A stretch of DNA of 64,000 nt from Jidongwangia harbinensis (GCF_020216025.1 NZ_JAIWNC010000010.1:231594-295593); one strand, 5' to 3'. Shown: positions 24,622-33,222, counted from the first letter of the stretch. Program-made: numbers and translations. The notes: generated from the sequence alone by a model not told the origin.

Positions 24622-25688
24622 CCGTGGGCACCGCGGCCGACCTCGCCGCGGACGAGCTGGCCCGCCGCTGCGAGCAGGCCCTGGTCGACTACCTGGACCG
24701 GCAGCGGCCGCTGTGGCCGGAGGGCACGCCGCTGGGCGTGCTGGACGCGGTCCGCCGGTTCGTGCTGGCCGACGGCAAGCGGCTGCGGCCCAAGTTCTGC
24801 TACTGGGGCTGGCGCGGCGCCGGTGGCGACGACCGGCCGGAGCTCATCGCGGCCGCCGCGGCGCTGGAGCTGTTCCACGCGTTCGCGCTGATCCACGACG
24901 ACATTATGGACGGCAGCGAGCGGCGGCGCGGCCAGCCGTCGGTGCACCGGCACTTCGCCGACGTGCACGCCGCGCGCTGCTGGCGCGGCGACCCGGCCCG
25001 GTACGGCCTGAGCGCCGCCCTGCTCGCCGGCGACCTCTGCGCGGCCTGGGCCGACCACATGTACGCCGAGTCCGGCCTGCCGCCGGAGTGGCTGCAGCGC
25101 GGTCACCGGGTGTTCTCGCTGATGCGCACCGAGGTGATCGCCGGGCAGTACCTGGATCTGGTGTCCGCGGTCGGTGACGGCTCGGTGGCCGGTGCGCTGA
25201 CCGTGATCCGGATGAAGGCGGCCCGGTACACCGTGACCCGGCCGCTGCAGTTGGGCGCGACCCTGGCCGGCGCCGGCCCGGAGACGCTCGCCGCGCTGCT
25301 GGCGTTCGGCGACCCGCTCGGTGATGCATTTCAATTGCGTGACGATGTGCTGGGGGTGTTCGGCGACCCATCGATAACCGGCAAACCCGTCCTGGACGAT
25401 CTCAGGGAGGGCAAACCGACCGTCCTCATTGCCCTTGCGCGGGCCCGAGCCGAGCCCAAACAGATCGAAAAACTCAAGAATCTCTTCGGGCGGTCCGACC
25501 TGGACCTGGACGGGGTGCGTGAACTGCGTACGATCATCGCCGCCACCGGCGCGCGGGACCGCGTCGAGGACATGATCACCAAACGCGCCGAATCGGCGAT
25601 CGCGGCTTTGGCGGGAGCCCCGGTCAGCGAGGAGGCGCGTGCCGCCCTGGCCACCCTCGCCGGGGAGGTGGTGGTCCGGGACCGCTGA
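24618..25688 (+). CDS. Polyprenyl diphosphate synthase (GGPP-synthase-like)
   Basis: A 356-residue trans-isoprenyl diphosphate synthase. The first Asp-rich motif is DDIMD (94-98), flanked by LIHDD and RRRGQPSVH. The second site is FQLRDDVLGVFGD (about 238-250), the DDxxG form common in actinobacterial enzymes. It condenses IPP with an allylic diphosphate to give a C15-C20 or longer chain, the natural donor for the UbiA enzyme encoded six genes upstream. GTG start overlapping the phosphatase stop (GTGA). The segment around 25320-25480 uses clearly less GC-rich codons than the rest of the gene. A 24-bp gap separates it from the glycosyltransferase, so transcription may continue. Confidence 0.92.
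   Translation: MTVGTAADLAADELARRCEQALVDYLDRQRPLWPEGTPLGVLDAVRRFVLADGKRLRPKFCYWGWRGAGGDDRPELIAAAAALELFHAFALIHDDIMDGSERRRGQPSVHRHFADVHAARCWRGDPARYGLSAALLAGDLCAAWADHMYAESGLPPEWLQRGHRVFSLMRTEVIAGQYLDLVSAVGDGSVAGALTVIRMKAARYTVTRPLQLGATLAGAGPETLAALLAFGDPLGDAFQLRDDVLGVFGDPSITGKPVLDDLREGKPTVLIALARARAEPKQIEKLKNLFGRSDLDLDGVRELRTIIAATGARDRVEDMITKRAESAIAALAGAPVSEEARAALATLAGEVVVRDR
25320..25480 (+). other. Lower-GC codon patch inside the polyprenyl synthase gene
   Basis: Within 25320-25480 codons such as GAT, CAT, TTT, CAA, ATA, AAA and ATT appear in a gene that otherwise ends nearly every codon in G or C. The patch covers the second Asp-rich motif and its downstream helix. It may be a segment replaced by recombination with a paralogue. 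Confidence 0.5.
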
Positions 25689-25712
25689 CCCCTCACACCC
25701 CCCGAGGACGAC

Positions 25713-26951
25713 GTGACGCTGCACCACCTGGACGCCGGCCATGCGCCACCCGGCCACCGGCATGCGGTCATCCGCCCCCGTGTCTCGGTCGAGAACGTCG
25801 TTCCCGAGCGCCCGCCGGGCTGGCGGCCGCTGCGGATCGCGATGGTCGGGCAGAAGGGCATGCCGGCCACCTACGGCGGGATCGAGCGGCACGTCGAGGA
25901 GATGAGCAGTCGGCTCGTCGCCCTCGGCCACGAGGTCACCGTGTACTGCCGGCACAGCTACGATGCGATGCCGATGGACCAGTACCGCGGGGTGCGGCTG
26001 CGCTGGGTGCCGACCGTGGCCAGCAAGCACCTCGACGCGATCGTGCACTCCGCCACCGCCACCTTCGCGGCGCTCGCCGACCGCCCGGACGTGCTGCACT
26101 ACCACGGCATCGGGCCGGCCCTGGTCGCGCCGCTGCCGCGGTACCTGTCCCGGGTGCGGGTGGTGCAGACCATCCACGGCCTGGACAACCGGCGGGCGAA
26201 GTGGAACCGCGCCGCCCGGGCCGCGCTCGGCACCGCGCACTGGCTCAGCGGGCACGTCCCGGACGTGCGGATCGCGGTGTCGCAGGAACTCACCGCGCAC
26301 TACCGGCACCGGTTCGGCACCGACACCCGGTACGTGCCGAACGGCGTCGCGGCGCCGCGGCTGGTCCCGGCGCAGCAGATCACCACCCGGTACGGGCTGC
26401 GCGCCGGCGGCTACCTGCTGCTGGTCGGCCGGCTGGTCCCGGAGAAGGCCGCCGACCTGCTGATCCGGGCGTTCCGGAAGGTCGACACGGACCTCAAGCT
26501 GGCCGTGGTCGGCGGCTCGTCGTTCACCGACGACTACGTGGCCACGCTGCGCGACGTGGCCGGCGACGACCCGCGGATCGTGTTCACCGGCTTCGCGTAC
26601 GGCGACCTGCTGGCCGAGCTGTACACCAACGCCGCCGCCTTCGTGCAGCCGTCCCGGCTGGAAGGGCTGCCGCTGACCCTGCTGGAGGCGGCGTCGTACG
26701 GGCTGCCGCTGGTGGCCAGCGACATCCAGCCGCACTGCGAGCTGCTCGAAGGCGACGCCCCGGGCCGCCGGCTGTTCCGCGACGGCGACGTCGACGACCT
26801 GGTCGAGGCGCTCGGGCGGGTGCTCGCCGACCTGCCTGCCGAGCACCGCGCGGCGGTCGACACCGGAGCCCGGCTGCGGGCCGCGTACTCCTGGGACGCC
26901 GCCGCCCTGGACCTCGAGGAGCTCTACCTGGACCTGGTGCGGCGGCGGTGA
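25713..26951 (+). CDS. Glycosyltransferase family 4
   Basis: A 412-residue GT4/GT-B glycosyltransferase. After an extra N-terminal tail of about 35 residues, the donor-side fold starts at IAMVGQKGMPATYGGIERHV, a rhamnosyltransferase-like opening (DUF1972 type). The C-terminal domain shows LLVGRLVPEKAADLLIRAF and the FVQPSRLEGLPLTLLEAASYG box with the E-x7-E motif. It should add a sugar to a lipid-linked saccharide on the cytoplasmic face. GTG start with GAGGA upstream, 24 bp after the polyprenyl synthase. First gene of the exopolysaccharide set; its stop shares a base with the next start. Confidence 0.9.
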   Translation: MTLHHLDAGHAPPGHRHAVIRPRVSVENVVPERPPGWRPLRIAMVGQKGMPATYGGIERHVEEMSSRLVALGHEVTVYCRHSYDAMPMDQYRGVRLRWVPTVASKHLDAIVHSATATFAALADRPDVLHYHGIGPALVAPLPRYLSRVRVVQTIHGLDNRRAKWNRAARAALGTAHWLSGHVPDVRIAVSQELTAHYRHRFGTDTRYVPNGVAAPRLVPAQQITTRYGLRAGGYLLLVGRLVPEKAADLLIRAFRKVDTDLKLAVVGGSSFTDDYVATLRDVAGDDPRIVFTGFAYGDLLAELYTNAAAFVQPSRLEGLPLTLLEAASYGLPLVASDIQPHCELLEGDAPGRRLFRDGDVDDLVEALGRVLADLPAEHRAAVDTGARLRAAYSWDAAALDLEELYLDLVRRR

Positions 26952-28351
26952 TGCGGCGCGACACCGTCCTCATCGGTGCCGGAGCGCTGGCCGCGGCCGG
27001 CGCCGCCGGGTACACCACGGTGTCGCTGGCGGCCGGGCAGCGGCTGGCCGCGGTGCTGCCGGTGGCGGCCGTGCTCGGCCTGATCGTGGCCGGTCTCGCG
27101 CTCACCCGGTTCTCCGGGTACGTCCTGCTGATGCTCGCGGTCCGGCCGATGGTCGACCTGTTCAAGCTGAGCGGGCCGACCGCCGGCCGGGCCGGGGTCG
27201 ACGGCGGCGGGGTGAGCCGCACGTTCGACCCGTCCACCCTGCTGGCGGTGCTCTTCCTGGTCGCCGCCGGGCTGTGGCTCGCGGCCCGGGCCCGGCGCGA
27301 CGGCCGGCTGCGCACGTCCCCGCTCGCGGCGGCGATGCTGCTGGTCGGCGCCACCGGCCTGATCAGCGCGCTGGGGGCGGACCGGCCCACCAACAGCCTG
27401 CTGGAGGCGCTGCGGATCCTCACCGTGGTGGTGATGTTCGTGGTGCTGGAGCAGTTGGTGCCCGACCAGCGGTACGCCCGCCGGGTGCTGCTCGCCGCGT
27501 ACCTCGCCCTGGCCCTGACCATCGGCTACACGGTGCTGGCCTCGCTGGGCGGCAACCCGCCGGCCGAGGTGAAGGGCAGCTTCGTCCGGATCAGCGGGCC
27601 GTTCGCGCAGTCCACCACGTTCGGCCGCTACCTGATGTTCATGGTGGTGTTCGGGGTGGCGATCTACCGGTACCTGTCCGGCCGGCTGCGCGCCGCGCTG
27701 GCCGTGCTGCTGGTGCTGTCGCTGGGTTTCCTGCTGCTCACCAACACCCGCAGCGCCATTCTGGGGGTGGCCGTGGGCCTGGTCGTGGTGGCGCTGGTGC
27801 AGCGCAGCGCCCGGATGGTGGCGGCGCTCGCGGTCGCGGCCGTGGTCGGCCTGGCGCTGATGCCCTCGGTGGGGGAGCGGTTCGCGCAGCTGGCCGACGC
27901 CCGGCAGGTCGGCGGTGCGCCCACCGGCAACACCCTGGCGTGGCGGCTCGGCTACTGGGCCGAGATCGTGCCGCTGGCCAACCGCAACCCGGTCACCGGG
28001 ATCGGGCCGAACATGACCCAGTTCCAGACCGACGAGGCGAAGAAGCCGCACAACGACTTCCTGCGGGCGTACGTGGAGACCGGCGTGGTGGGGCTGCTCG
28101 CGTACCTGGCGATGGTGGTCCTGCTGGTGCACGCCGGGCTGCGGGCGCTGCGCCGGGCGCCGCCCGGTACCCTCCAGCGCGGTGTCGCGGCCGGCTTCCT
28201 CAGCTGCGCCGTCGCGTTCGTCGCGGTGAGCGCCGTGTCGAACGTGCTGTCCAACGTGGCGACGTTGTGGTATCTGGTGGCGTTCGCCGCCGTGGCCGGC
28301 GTCCCGCTCGCGGCCCGGGCCGCGGAACCCGTGAAGCAACTGACGCACTAG
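26951..28351 (+). CDS. O-antigen ligase/Wzy-type polymerase family membrane protein
   Basis: A 466-residue polytopic membrane protein with about ten to twelve helices. The Wzy_C/WaaL region is recognisable from LLLTNTRSAILGVAVGL and the periplasmic-loop motif KKPHNDFLRAYVETG (H-N-x-F-L...E-x-G). In such clusters this family polymerises repeat units or ligates glycans outside the membrane. The ATG overlaps the glycosyltransferase stop by one base, and the Wzz-like gene follows after 12 bp. Confidence 0.88.
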   Translation: MRRDTVLIGAGALAAAGAAGYTTVSLAAGQRLAAVLPVAAVLGLIVAGLALTRFSGYVLLMLAVRPMVDLFKLSGPTAGRAGVDGGGVSRTFDPSTLLAVLFLVAAGLWLAARARRDGRLRTSPLAAAMLLVGATGLISALGADRPTNSLLEALRILTVVVMFVVLEQLVPDQRYARRVLLAAYLALALTIGYTVLASLGGNPPAEVKGSFVRISGPFAQSTTFGRYLMFMVVFGVAIYRYLSGRLRAALAVLLVLSLGFLLLTNTRSAILGVAVGLVVVALVQRSARMVAALAVAAVVGLALMPSVGERFAQLADARQVGGAPTGNTLAWRLGYWAEIVPLANRNPVTGIGPNMTQFQTDEAKKPHNDFLRAYVETGVVGLLAYLAMVVLLVHAGLRALRRAPPGTLQRGVAAGFLSCAVAFVAVSAVSNVLSNVATLWYLVAFAAVAGVPLAARAAEPVKQLTH

Positions 28352-28363
28352 CTGGTCGGAGAC

Positions 28364-29302
28364 ATGGAGACAGTGGATTACCTGCGCGTGGCCCGGAAGC
28401 GGGTCTGGATCCTGGCCGGTCTGCCGTTGCTCGCCGCGGTGGTCGCCACCGGCGTCGTCCTGCTCACCCCGCAGCGGTACGCGGTCACCGCGTACGTGGC
28501 GGCGCCGGCCCTGGTCGGTGGCGTGGCGGCCCAGCAGTACACCGGCAGCCAGGGCGCCAACCAGTTCGTGGCCGCGTTCGCCGCCGCGGCCACCTCGCCG
28601 AAGGTGGTCGAGCAGGTCGCCGCGGACACCGGCGTGCCCGCCGCGGAGCTGCGCGACGGCGTCACGGTGAAGCAGGTCGGCGCCAGCAGCCAGCTCACCC
28701 TGACCTACACCGGCGCGGACCGCGACCAGGTGGCCCCGGCGGCCCGGGCGATGACCAGCCGGGCGCTGACGTTCCTGTTCGCCTCCCAGGTGGACGTCGC
28801 CACCCAGCAGGTGGCGGCGGCCGAGGCGGACGTGACCGCGGCGACCGAGGGGATCCGCGAGTGGGAGGCGTCGAACAAGGTCTCCCAGCCGGACAAGCTG
28901 TTCCAGGCCACGCTCAGCGAGCAGAGCAGCCTGCGGCAGCAGGAGATGAGCATGTCCGCGGTGGGCAACACCCGCGGCGCCGACGCGGCCGCCGACGCGC
29001 TCGAGGAGGGGCAGAAGCGGCTCGACGACCTGGGCCCCAAACTGCCCGGATACCAGGCCCTGATCGCCCAGCGCGACGCCGCGACCGGCGCGCTGGCCGA
29101 GGCCCGGCAGGGGTTGCAGGCGGCCCGCGCCCAGGTCGGTGCCGCGGACCCGGCGGAGGTCTCCAGCGTCGGCGCGGTCGGCACGCCGTCGAAGCTGTCC
29201 TCGCTGCTGCGCACGGTGCCGCCGGTGGCCGGTGCGGGCCTGCTGATCGCGGTCCTGGTGGTGGTCCTGCTGGAAGTGCTGCGGCCCCGCCAGGACGGAT
29301 GA
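28364..29302 (+). CDS. Wzz-like polysaccharide chain-length/co-polymerase protein
   Basis: A 312-residue protein with the Wzz layout: an N-terminal cytoplasmic start METVDYLRVARKRVW, a helix (about 13-33), a long extracytoplasmic, partly coiled-coil domain (about 40-285), and a C-terminal helix (VAGAGLLIAVLVVVLLEVL) followed by a short basic tail. There is no tyrosine-kinase domain. It should set chain length or couple polymerase and export in the neighbouring polysaccharide pathway. The next gene starts 3 bp after its stop. Confidence 0.85.
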   Translation: METVDYLRVARKRVWILAGLPLLAAVVATGVVLLTPQRYAVTAYVAAPALVGGVAAQQYTGSQGANQFVAAFAAAATSPKVVEQVAADTGVPAAELRDGVTVKQVGASSQLTLTYTGADRDQVAPAARAMTSRALTFLFASQVDVATQQVAAAEADVTAATEGIREWEASNKVSQPDKLFQATLSEQSSLRQQEMSMSAVGNTRGADAAADALEEGQKRLDDLGPKLPGYQALIAQRDAATGALAEARQGLQAARAQVGAADPAEVSSVGAVGTPSKLSSLLRTVPPVAGAGLLIAVLVVVLLEVLRPRQDG

Positions 29303-29305
29303 GCC

Positions 29306-30823
29306 ATGGCTGAGCGCGGCGACCGCCAGGTCACCGGGATAGCTCGCGGCGGCACCCTGAACCTGGCCGGGGCGGTGCTCGGCCAGGCCGCGGTCTTCGC
29401 GGTCCTGCTGCTGCTGGCCCGCTGGTTCGACATCCGGCACGTGGGCCGGTACGCCCAGTGCTACGCGGTGCTGTCGCTGCTCGGGCTGCTGTCGTTGTCC
29501 GGGTTCCGGGCCGGCGTGACCCGGTTCGTGGCGGTGCACCTGGCCGACGACGACCCGGCCGCGGTGCGCGGCACGGTCCGGCTGGCGCTGCTGGTGTCCG
29601 GTGGCGCCGCCACCGTGCTGGGCGGCGGGCTGGCGCTGGCCGCGCCGTGGCTGGCCGACCGCCTGCACGATCCGGCGCTCACCACCGGCCTGCGGCTGAT
29701 GGCGCTCACCCTGCCCGCCATGACGATCTGCGAGGCGGCCCTGGCGGCCACCCGCGGATGGCGCAGCCAGCGTGCCTTCACGCTGATCGGGCAGGTGTAC
29801 GAGCCGGTCTGCCGGCTGGTGCTGACCGCCGTCCTGCTGGCGCTCGGTGCGGGGCTGACCGGTGCGTTCTGGGCGATCGTGGTGGCCGGCTGGACCGCCG
29901 CCGGGTGGGCTCTGCTCGCGTTGCGCCGGCGGCTGCGCGCGCTGGCCGGCGAGCGGCGCACCTACCGGCCCCGCCAGTTGTTCTCGTTCTCCACCGTGAG
30001 CTGGGTGTCGTCGCTGTCGTCCACCGGCCTGATCTGGCTGGACACGCTGCTGCTCGGCTTCTACGCGAACCCCGACATCGGCGTCTACAACGTCGCCACC
30101 CGGCTGGTCACGGTCGCGGTGTTCGTGCTGGCGCCGTTGAACGCGGCGTTCGGCCCGTACCTGGCGCACCTCTACCACCAGGACCGGATGACCGAGGTAC
30201 GCCGCAGCTACGCGGCCGTCACCGGCTGGGTGGTTCGGCTGTCGCTGCCCGCGTTCGCCGTTCTGCTGGCGTTCCCGGACGAGCTGCTCCGGCTGTTCGG
30301 CGGCGCGTTCGTCACCGGCGCGGCGGTCACCGTGATCCTGGCCGCCGGGCAGTTCGTCAACGCCGCCACCGGACCGTGCGGCACGGTGCTGAACATGTCC
30401 GGCCGGGTGGCCCTGAACATGTGGGACAACCTGGCCGCGCTGGTCCTCAACGTGCTGCTGAACCTGTGGCTGATCCCGGCGCACGGCATCGTCGGCGCGG
30501 CGGTCGCCTGGGCGGTGTCGCTGGCCGTGGTGAACGCGGCCCGGGTGCTGCAGGTGCGGCGCCTGATCCGGGCGCTGCCGGTGTCGGCCGGCATGCTCAA
30601 GGGCCTGGCCGCGGGCGCGGCGGCGTTGCTGGCCGGTCTGGCGGTGCGGGCCCTGCTGCCGTCCGGCTTCGGCGCGCTGGCCGCCGGAGTGGCCGCGATC
30701 GCGGTGGTCTACCTGGGCGTGGTGCTGGGACTGGGGTTGAGCCGGGAGGACCGGATGGTGTTGCGGGCGCTGGTCCGCCGCCGGGCCGGCGCGGACCGGG
30801 CCGAGGCGGTGACCGCGTCGTGA
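29306..30823 (+). CDS. Wzx-like oligosaccharide flippase (MOP superfamily)
   Basis: A 505-residue protein with about 14 membrane helices and the polysaccharide-transporter start IARGGTLNLAGAVLGQAAVF. Further landmarks are FSTVSWVSSLSSTGLIWLD and the YNVATRLVTVAVFVLAPLNAAF segment typical of MOP flippases. It should move lipid-linked oligosaccharide across the membrane to the polymerase encoded two genes upstream. Its stop overlaps the sulfotransferase GTG by four bases. Confidence 0.9.
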   Translation: MAERGDRQVTGIARGGTLNLAGAVLGQAAVFAVLLLLARWFDIRHVGRYAQCYAVLSLLGLLSLSGFRAGVTRFVAVHLADDDPAAVRGTVRLALLVSGGAATVLGGGLALAAPWLADRLHDPALTTGLRLMALTLPAMTICEAALAATRGWRSQRAFTLIGQVYEPVCRLVLTAVLLALGAGLTGAFWAIVVAGWTAAGWALLALRRRLRALAGERRTYRPRQLFSFSTVSWVSSLSSTGLIWLDTLLLGFYANPDIGVYNVATRLVTVAVFVLAPLNAAFGPYLAHLYHQDRMTEVRRSYAAVTGWVVRLSLPAFAVLLAFPDELLRLFGGAFVTGAAVTVILAAGQFVNAATGPCGTVLNMSGRVALNMWDNLAALVLNVLLNLWLIPAHGIVGAAVAWAVSLAVVNAARVLQVRRLIRALPVSAGMLKGLAAGAAALLAGLAVRALLPSGFGALAAGVAAIAVVYLGVVLGLGLSREDRMVLRALVRRRAGADRAEAVTAS

Positions 30824-31689
30824 GCCGCCGGGCGCTGGTCGATCCGGTACGCCGGACGGTGCGCGCGACCCGGGCGTGGGCGCGGGCCGCGGTGCCCGAC
30901 GGGCTGCCCGGCGCGCCCGGTGCGCTGCCGGAGTTCGTCATCATCGGAGCGCAGCGCTGCGGGACCACGTCGCTGTACCGGTACCTGGCCGGGCATCCGT
31001 CGGTGCGTACCGCCAGCGGCAAGGAACTGCAGTTCCTCAGCCTGCACCACGGCCGGGGCCTGCGCTGGTACCGCGGCCACTTCCCGGCCCGCCCGCCCGG
31101 CGTGCTGAGCTTCGAGGCCAGCCCGTACTACCTGTTCGACCCGGACGTCCCGGCGCGCGCCGCGGCGCTGCTGCCGCGGGCGCGGTTCATCGCGTTGCTG
31201 CGCGATCCGGTCGAGCGGGCATACTCGCACTACCTGCACTCCCGGGCGTACGGCGTGGAGCCGTTGTCCTTCGCGGACGCGCTCGACGCGGAACCGGCCC
31301 GCCTGGCGGGCGCCGGTCACACCGCCCGCCGCCGCTGGTCGTACGTGGCCCGCGGCCGGTACGCCGAGCAGCTCGAACGCTGGTTCGCGCAGGTGCCCCG
31401 GGAGCGGATGCTGGTGCTGCGGACCGAGCGGCTGAGCACCGACTATCCCCGGGTGCTGGACTTCCTCGGCCTGGCCGGGCACACGCCGGACCTGACCCGG
31501 CACACCCGGCGCGCCGACGCGGACGGCCCGTCGCAGCTGACGCCGGACCTGCGGGCGCGGCTGCGGGCCGAGTTCGCGCCGCACGAGGCGGCGCTGTCCG
31601 CGCTGCTGCCCGGCCTCGACCCAGCGGGCGGGCCCGGCCTCGGTTCAACGGGTGGACCGGGCCTCGGTTCAGTGGGCGAGCCGGGATGA
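30820..31689 (+). CDS. PAPS-dependent sulfotransferase
   Basis: A 289-residue cytoplasmic sulfotransferase of the heparan/carbohydrate type. The 5'-phosphosulfate loop is IIGAQRCGTTSLY (41-53), and the 3'-phosphate box is LLRDPVERAYSHYLH (126-140). It should transfer sulfate from PAPS to a sugar hydroxyl, which suggests the polysaccharide or the ebo product is sulfated. The last 24 residues are a two-copy Gly-rich repeat (GGPGLGS) generated by a 24-bp DNA repeat at 31626-31680. Its 3' end overlaps the convergent GT2 gene by 21 bp. The start is the GTG in the GTGA overlap with the flippase. Confidence 0.88.
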   Translation: MSRRALVDPVRRTVRATRAWARAAVPDGLPGAPGALPEFVIIGAQRCGTTSLYRYLAGHPSVRTASGKELQFLSLHHGRGLRWYRGHFPARPPGVLSFEASPYYLFDPDVPARAAALLPRARFIALLRDPVERAYSHYLHSRAYGVEPLSFADALDAEPARLAGAGHTARRRWSYVARGRYAEQLERWFAQVPRERMLVLRTERLSTDYPRVLDFLGLAGHTPDLTRHTRRADADGPSQLTPDLRARLRAEFAPHEAALSALLPGLDPAGGPGLGSTGGPGLGSVGEPG

Positions 31690-32622
31690 GCGGCGGGTGC
31701 GGGCGGTAGCCAGCGACTCCACCGCGCCCCCGAAGCCGGCCGCGCCTACGCCGGCGAGCACCGAACCGGCGCGCAGCGCGTGCGCCACACCCCGCCCCCG
31801 GCCGGCCGCGGCGAGGCCGCGGCCCACCGCGCGGGGCAGCGTCCGGCGCAGGTAGTCCCGCTCGGTGCCGAGGTCGTGGGTGTCGTCGAGCAGCCCGGCC
31901 ATCTGCACCTTGCCGCGTCCCTCGGCGTAGCAGCGGCGCAGGAAGAACCCGAACGTGGTCCGGTCCGCGGGCACCTCGTGGCGGATCACCGCGCCCGGCA
32001 CGTACATCCAGCAGCCGCCGGTCTCGGCGCTCATCCGCAGGCACAGATCGGTGTCCTCGGGCCGGTTCTGGTCGCCGAGCTTGCCGAAGCCGGTGCGGAA
32101 ACCGCCGACCGCCTGGAACGCCTCCCGGCGTACCACCATGTTCGCCGACCAGACGTTGCGGATCGGGGCGGTCTCGGTGGGCATGCCGGTGTACGAGATG
32201 CCCACGGTCCAGAGGAACTCGTCGGGCATCCACCGCGGCCGGGAACCCGCCCAGGCGCCCACGATGCCGCCGCCGGTGCCGATGACGGCCGGGTCGGCGA
32301 ACGGGATGACCATCGCGGCGAGCCAGGCCGGGCAGGCCGCGGTGTCGTCGTCGAGGAACGCGATCAGCGGGGTACGGCTGTGGACGGCGCCGGTGTTGCG
32401 GTTGCCCGAGGCGCCCCGGTCGTACGCGTTGTCCAGCACGGTCGCGCCGGGCAGCTCCCGTTCGGCGCGGCGGCGCAGGGCGGGGTTGTGGTCGACCACG
32501 ACGATGATCTCGGCGGGCTGCTGCGGGCGCACCGATTCGATCGTGCGCAGCAGCGAGGACCAGCGCTTCTCACTGTGCGTCGGCACGACGACGCTGACGG
32601 CGGGGTGCGGGGGATGCGGCAC
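31669..32622 (-). CDS. Glycosyltransferase family 2
   Basis: A 317-residue GT-A glycosyltransferase. It shows VSVVVPTHSEKRWSSLLRTI at the start, VVVDHN, the metal-binding region AFLDDDTAACPAW, and the acceptor-side NRPEDTDLCLRMS (ED motif). A single weak hydrophobic segment near the C-terminus may bind it to the membrane. The GTG at 32620-32622 is chosen because AAGGAG stands five bases upstream; the frame is open beyond it but without similarity. It faces the exopolysaccharide operon and probably adds to the same glycan. Confidence 0.87.
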   Translation of the reverse strand: MPHPPHPAVSVVVPTHSEKRWSSLLRTIESVRPQQPAEIIVVVDHNPALRRRAERELPGATVLDNAYDRGASGNRNTGAVHSRTPLIAFLDDDTAACPAWLAAMVIPFADPAVIGTGGGIVGAWAGSRPRWMPDEFLWTVGISYTGMPTETAPIRNVWSANMVVRREAFQAVGGFRTGFGKLGDQNRPEDTDLCLRMSAETGGCWMYVPGAVIRHEVPADRTTFGFFLRRCYAEGRGKVQMAGLLDDTHDLGTERDYLRRTLPRAVGRGLAAAGRGRGVAHALRAGSVLAGVGAAGFGGAVESLATARTRRSSRLAH

Positions 32623-32773
32623 GCGTACTCCTTGGGCCGTGAAGAACCACCTGTTTCCTTTAATCCTCAAGTGTTTGCCGCGTGCCCTGATGATCACCTC
32701 GTGACATTCGAGTAAACCCGCACCCCGGCAGTCCCGCAGGTCACGGCCGTTTGGGTGTGGTCCGGGCCGGGCA

Positions 32774-32799
32774 TCGAAACGGGAGGAAGCTCGTTTCGA
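32774..32799. promoter_or_regulatory. 8-bp inverted repeat just upstream of chaB-like gene
   Basis: TCGAAACG at 32774-32781 pairs with CGTTTCGA at 32792-32799, with a 10-base gap and the ribosome site GGAGG immediately after. It could be an operator or a leader hairpin limiting access to the ribosome site. Confidence 0.5.
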
Positions 32800-32811
32800 A
32801 GGAGGTTCGAC

Positions 32812-33210
32812 ATGCCCGCGCGCAAGGACATGCCCGGCACCCTGCGGCGCTCGCCGAAGAAGGCACAGGACACGTACGCGAAGGCGCACGACTCCGCGGT
32901 CGACGAGTACGGCGAGGGTGAACGCGCACACCGGACCGCGTTCGCCGCGGTCAAGCACTCGTTCGAGAAGGTGGGCGACCACTGGGAGCCGAAGGCGAAG
33001 AAGGGCCCCAGCGACGCCAAGGCCGCCGGCGGGCGCGCCACGAAGGCGAAGACCGCCGGCGGCGTGGACGCCAACGCCAGCAAGGAACACCTGCTGGAGG
33101 TGGCGAAGAAGCTGGACGTCCGGGGCCGGTCCCGGATGACGAAGACGGAGCTGGTCGACGCCATCCGCAAGGCGAACGCCCGCAGCACCCGCAAGGCCCG
33201 GGCGAGCTAG
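32812..33210 (+). CDS. ChaB-like protein with Rho-N-type tail
   Basis: A 132-residue basic protein. The N-terminal 60-70 residues match the ChaB family (LRRSPKKAQDTYAKAHDSAV, then EGERAHRTAFAAVKHSFEKVGDHW). A Lys/Ala linker follows, and a C-terminal SAP/Rho-N-like helix pair SKEHLLEVAKKLDVRGRSRM ends in a KTELVDAIRKAN segment. In actinobacteria such proteins are often stress-induced; the tail suggests nucleic-acid binding. GGAGG stands upstream of the ATG at 32812. Confidence 0.85.
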   Translation: MPARKDMPGTLRRSPKKAQDTYAKAHDSAVDEYGEGERAHRTAFAAVKHSFEKVGDHWEPKAKKGPSDAKAAGGRATKAKTAGGVDANASKEHLLEVAKKLDVRGRSRMTKTELVDAIRKANARSTRKARAS

Positions 33211-33222
33211 GTTCCGCCTCGG

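Noticed and set aside
24618..25688. Polyprenyl synthase as part of a carotenoid or terpene cluster
   Set aside because: There is no phytoene synthase, desaturase or terpene cyclase nearby; the UbiA enzyme in the same operon is the natural user of its product.
26924..30484. Very long minus-strand open frame (over 1100 codons) across the polysaccharide genes
   Set aside because: It is a GC-rich antisense shadow: Gln/Arg/His-rich, no domain, and opposite to five clearly real genes.
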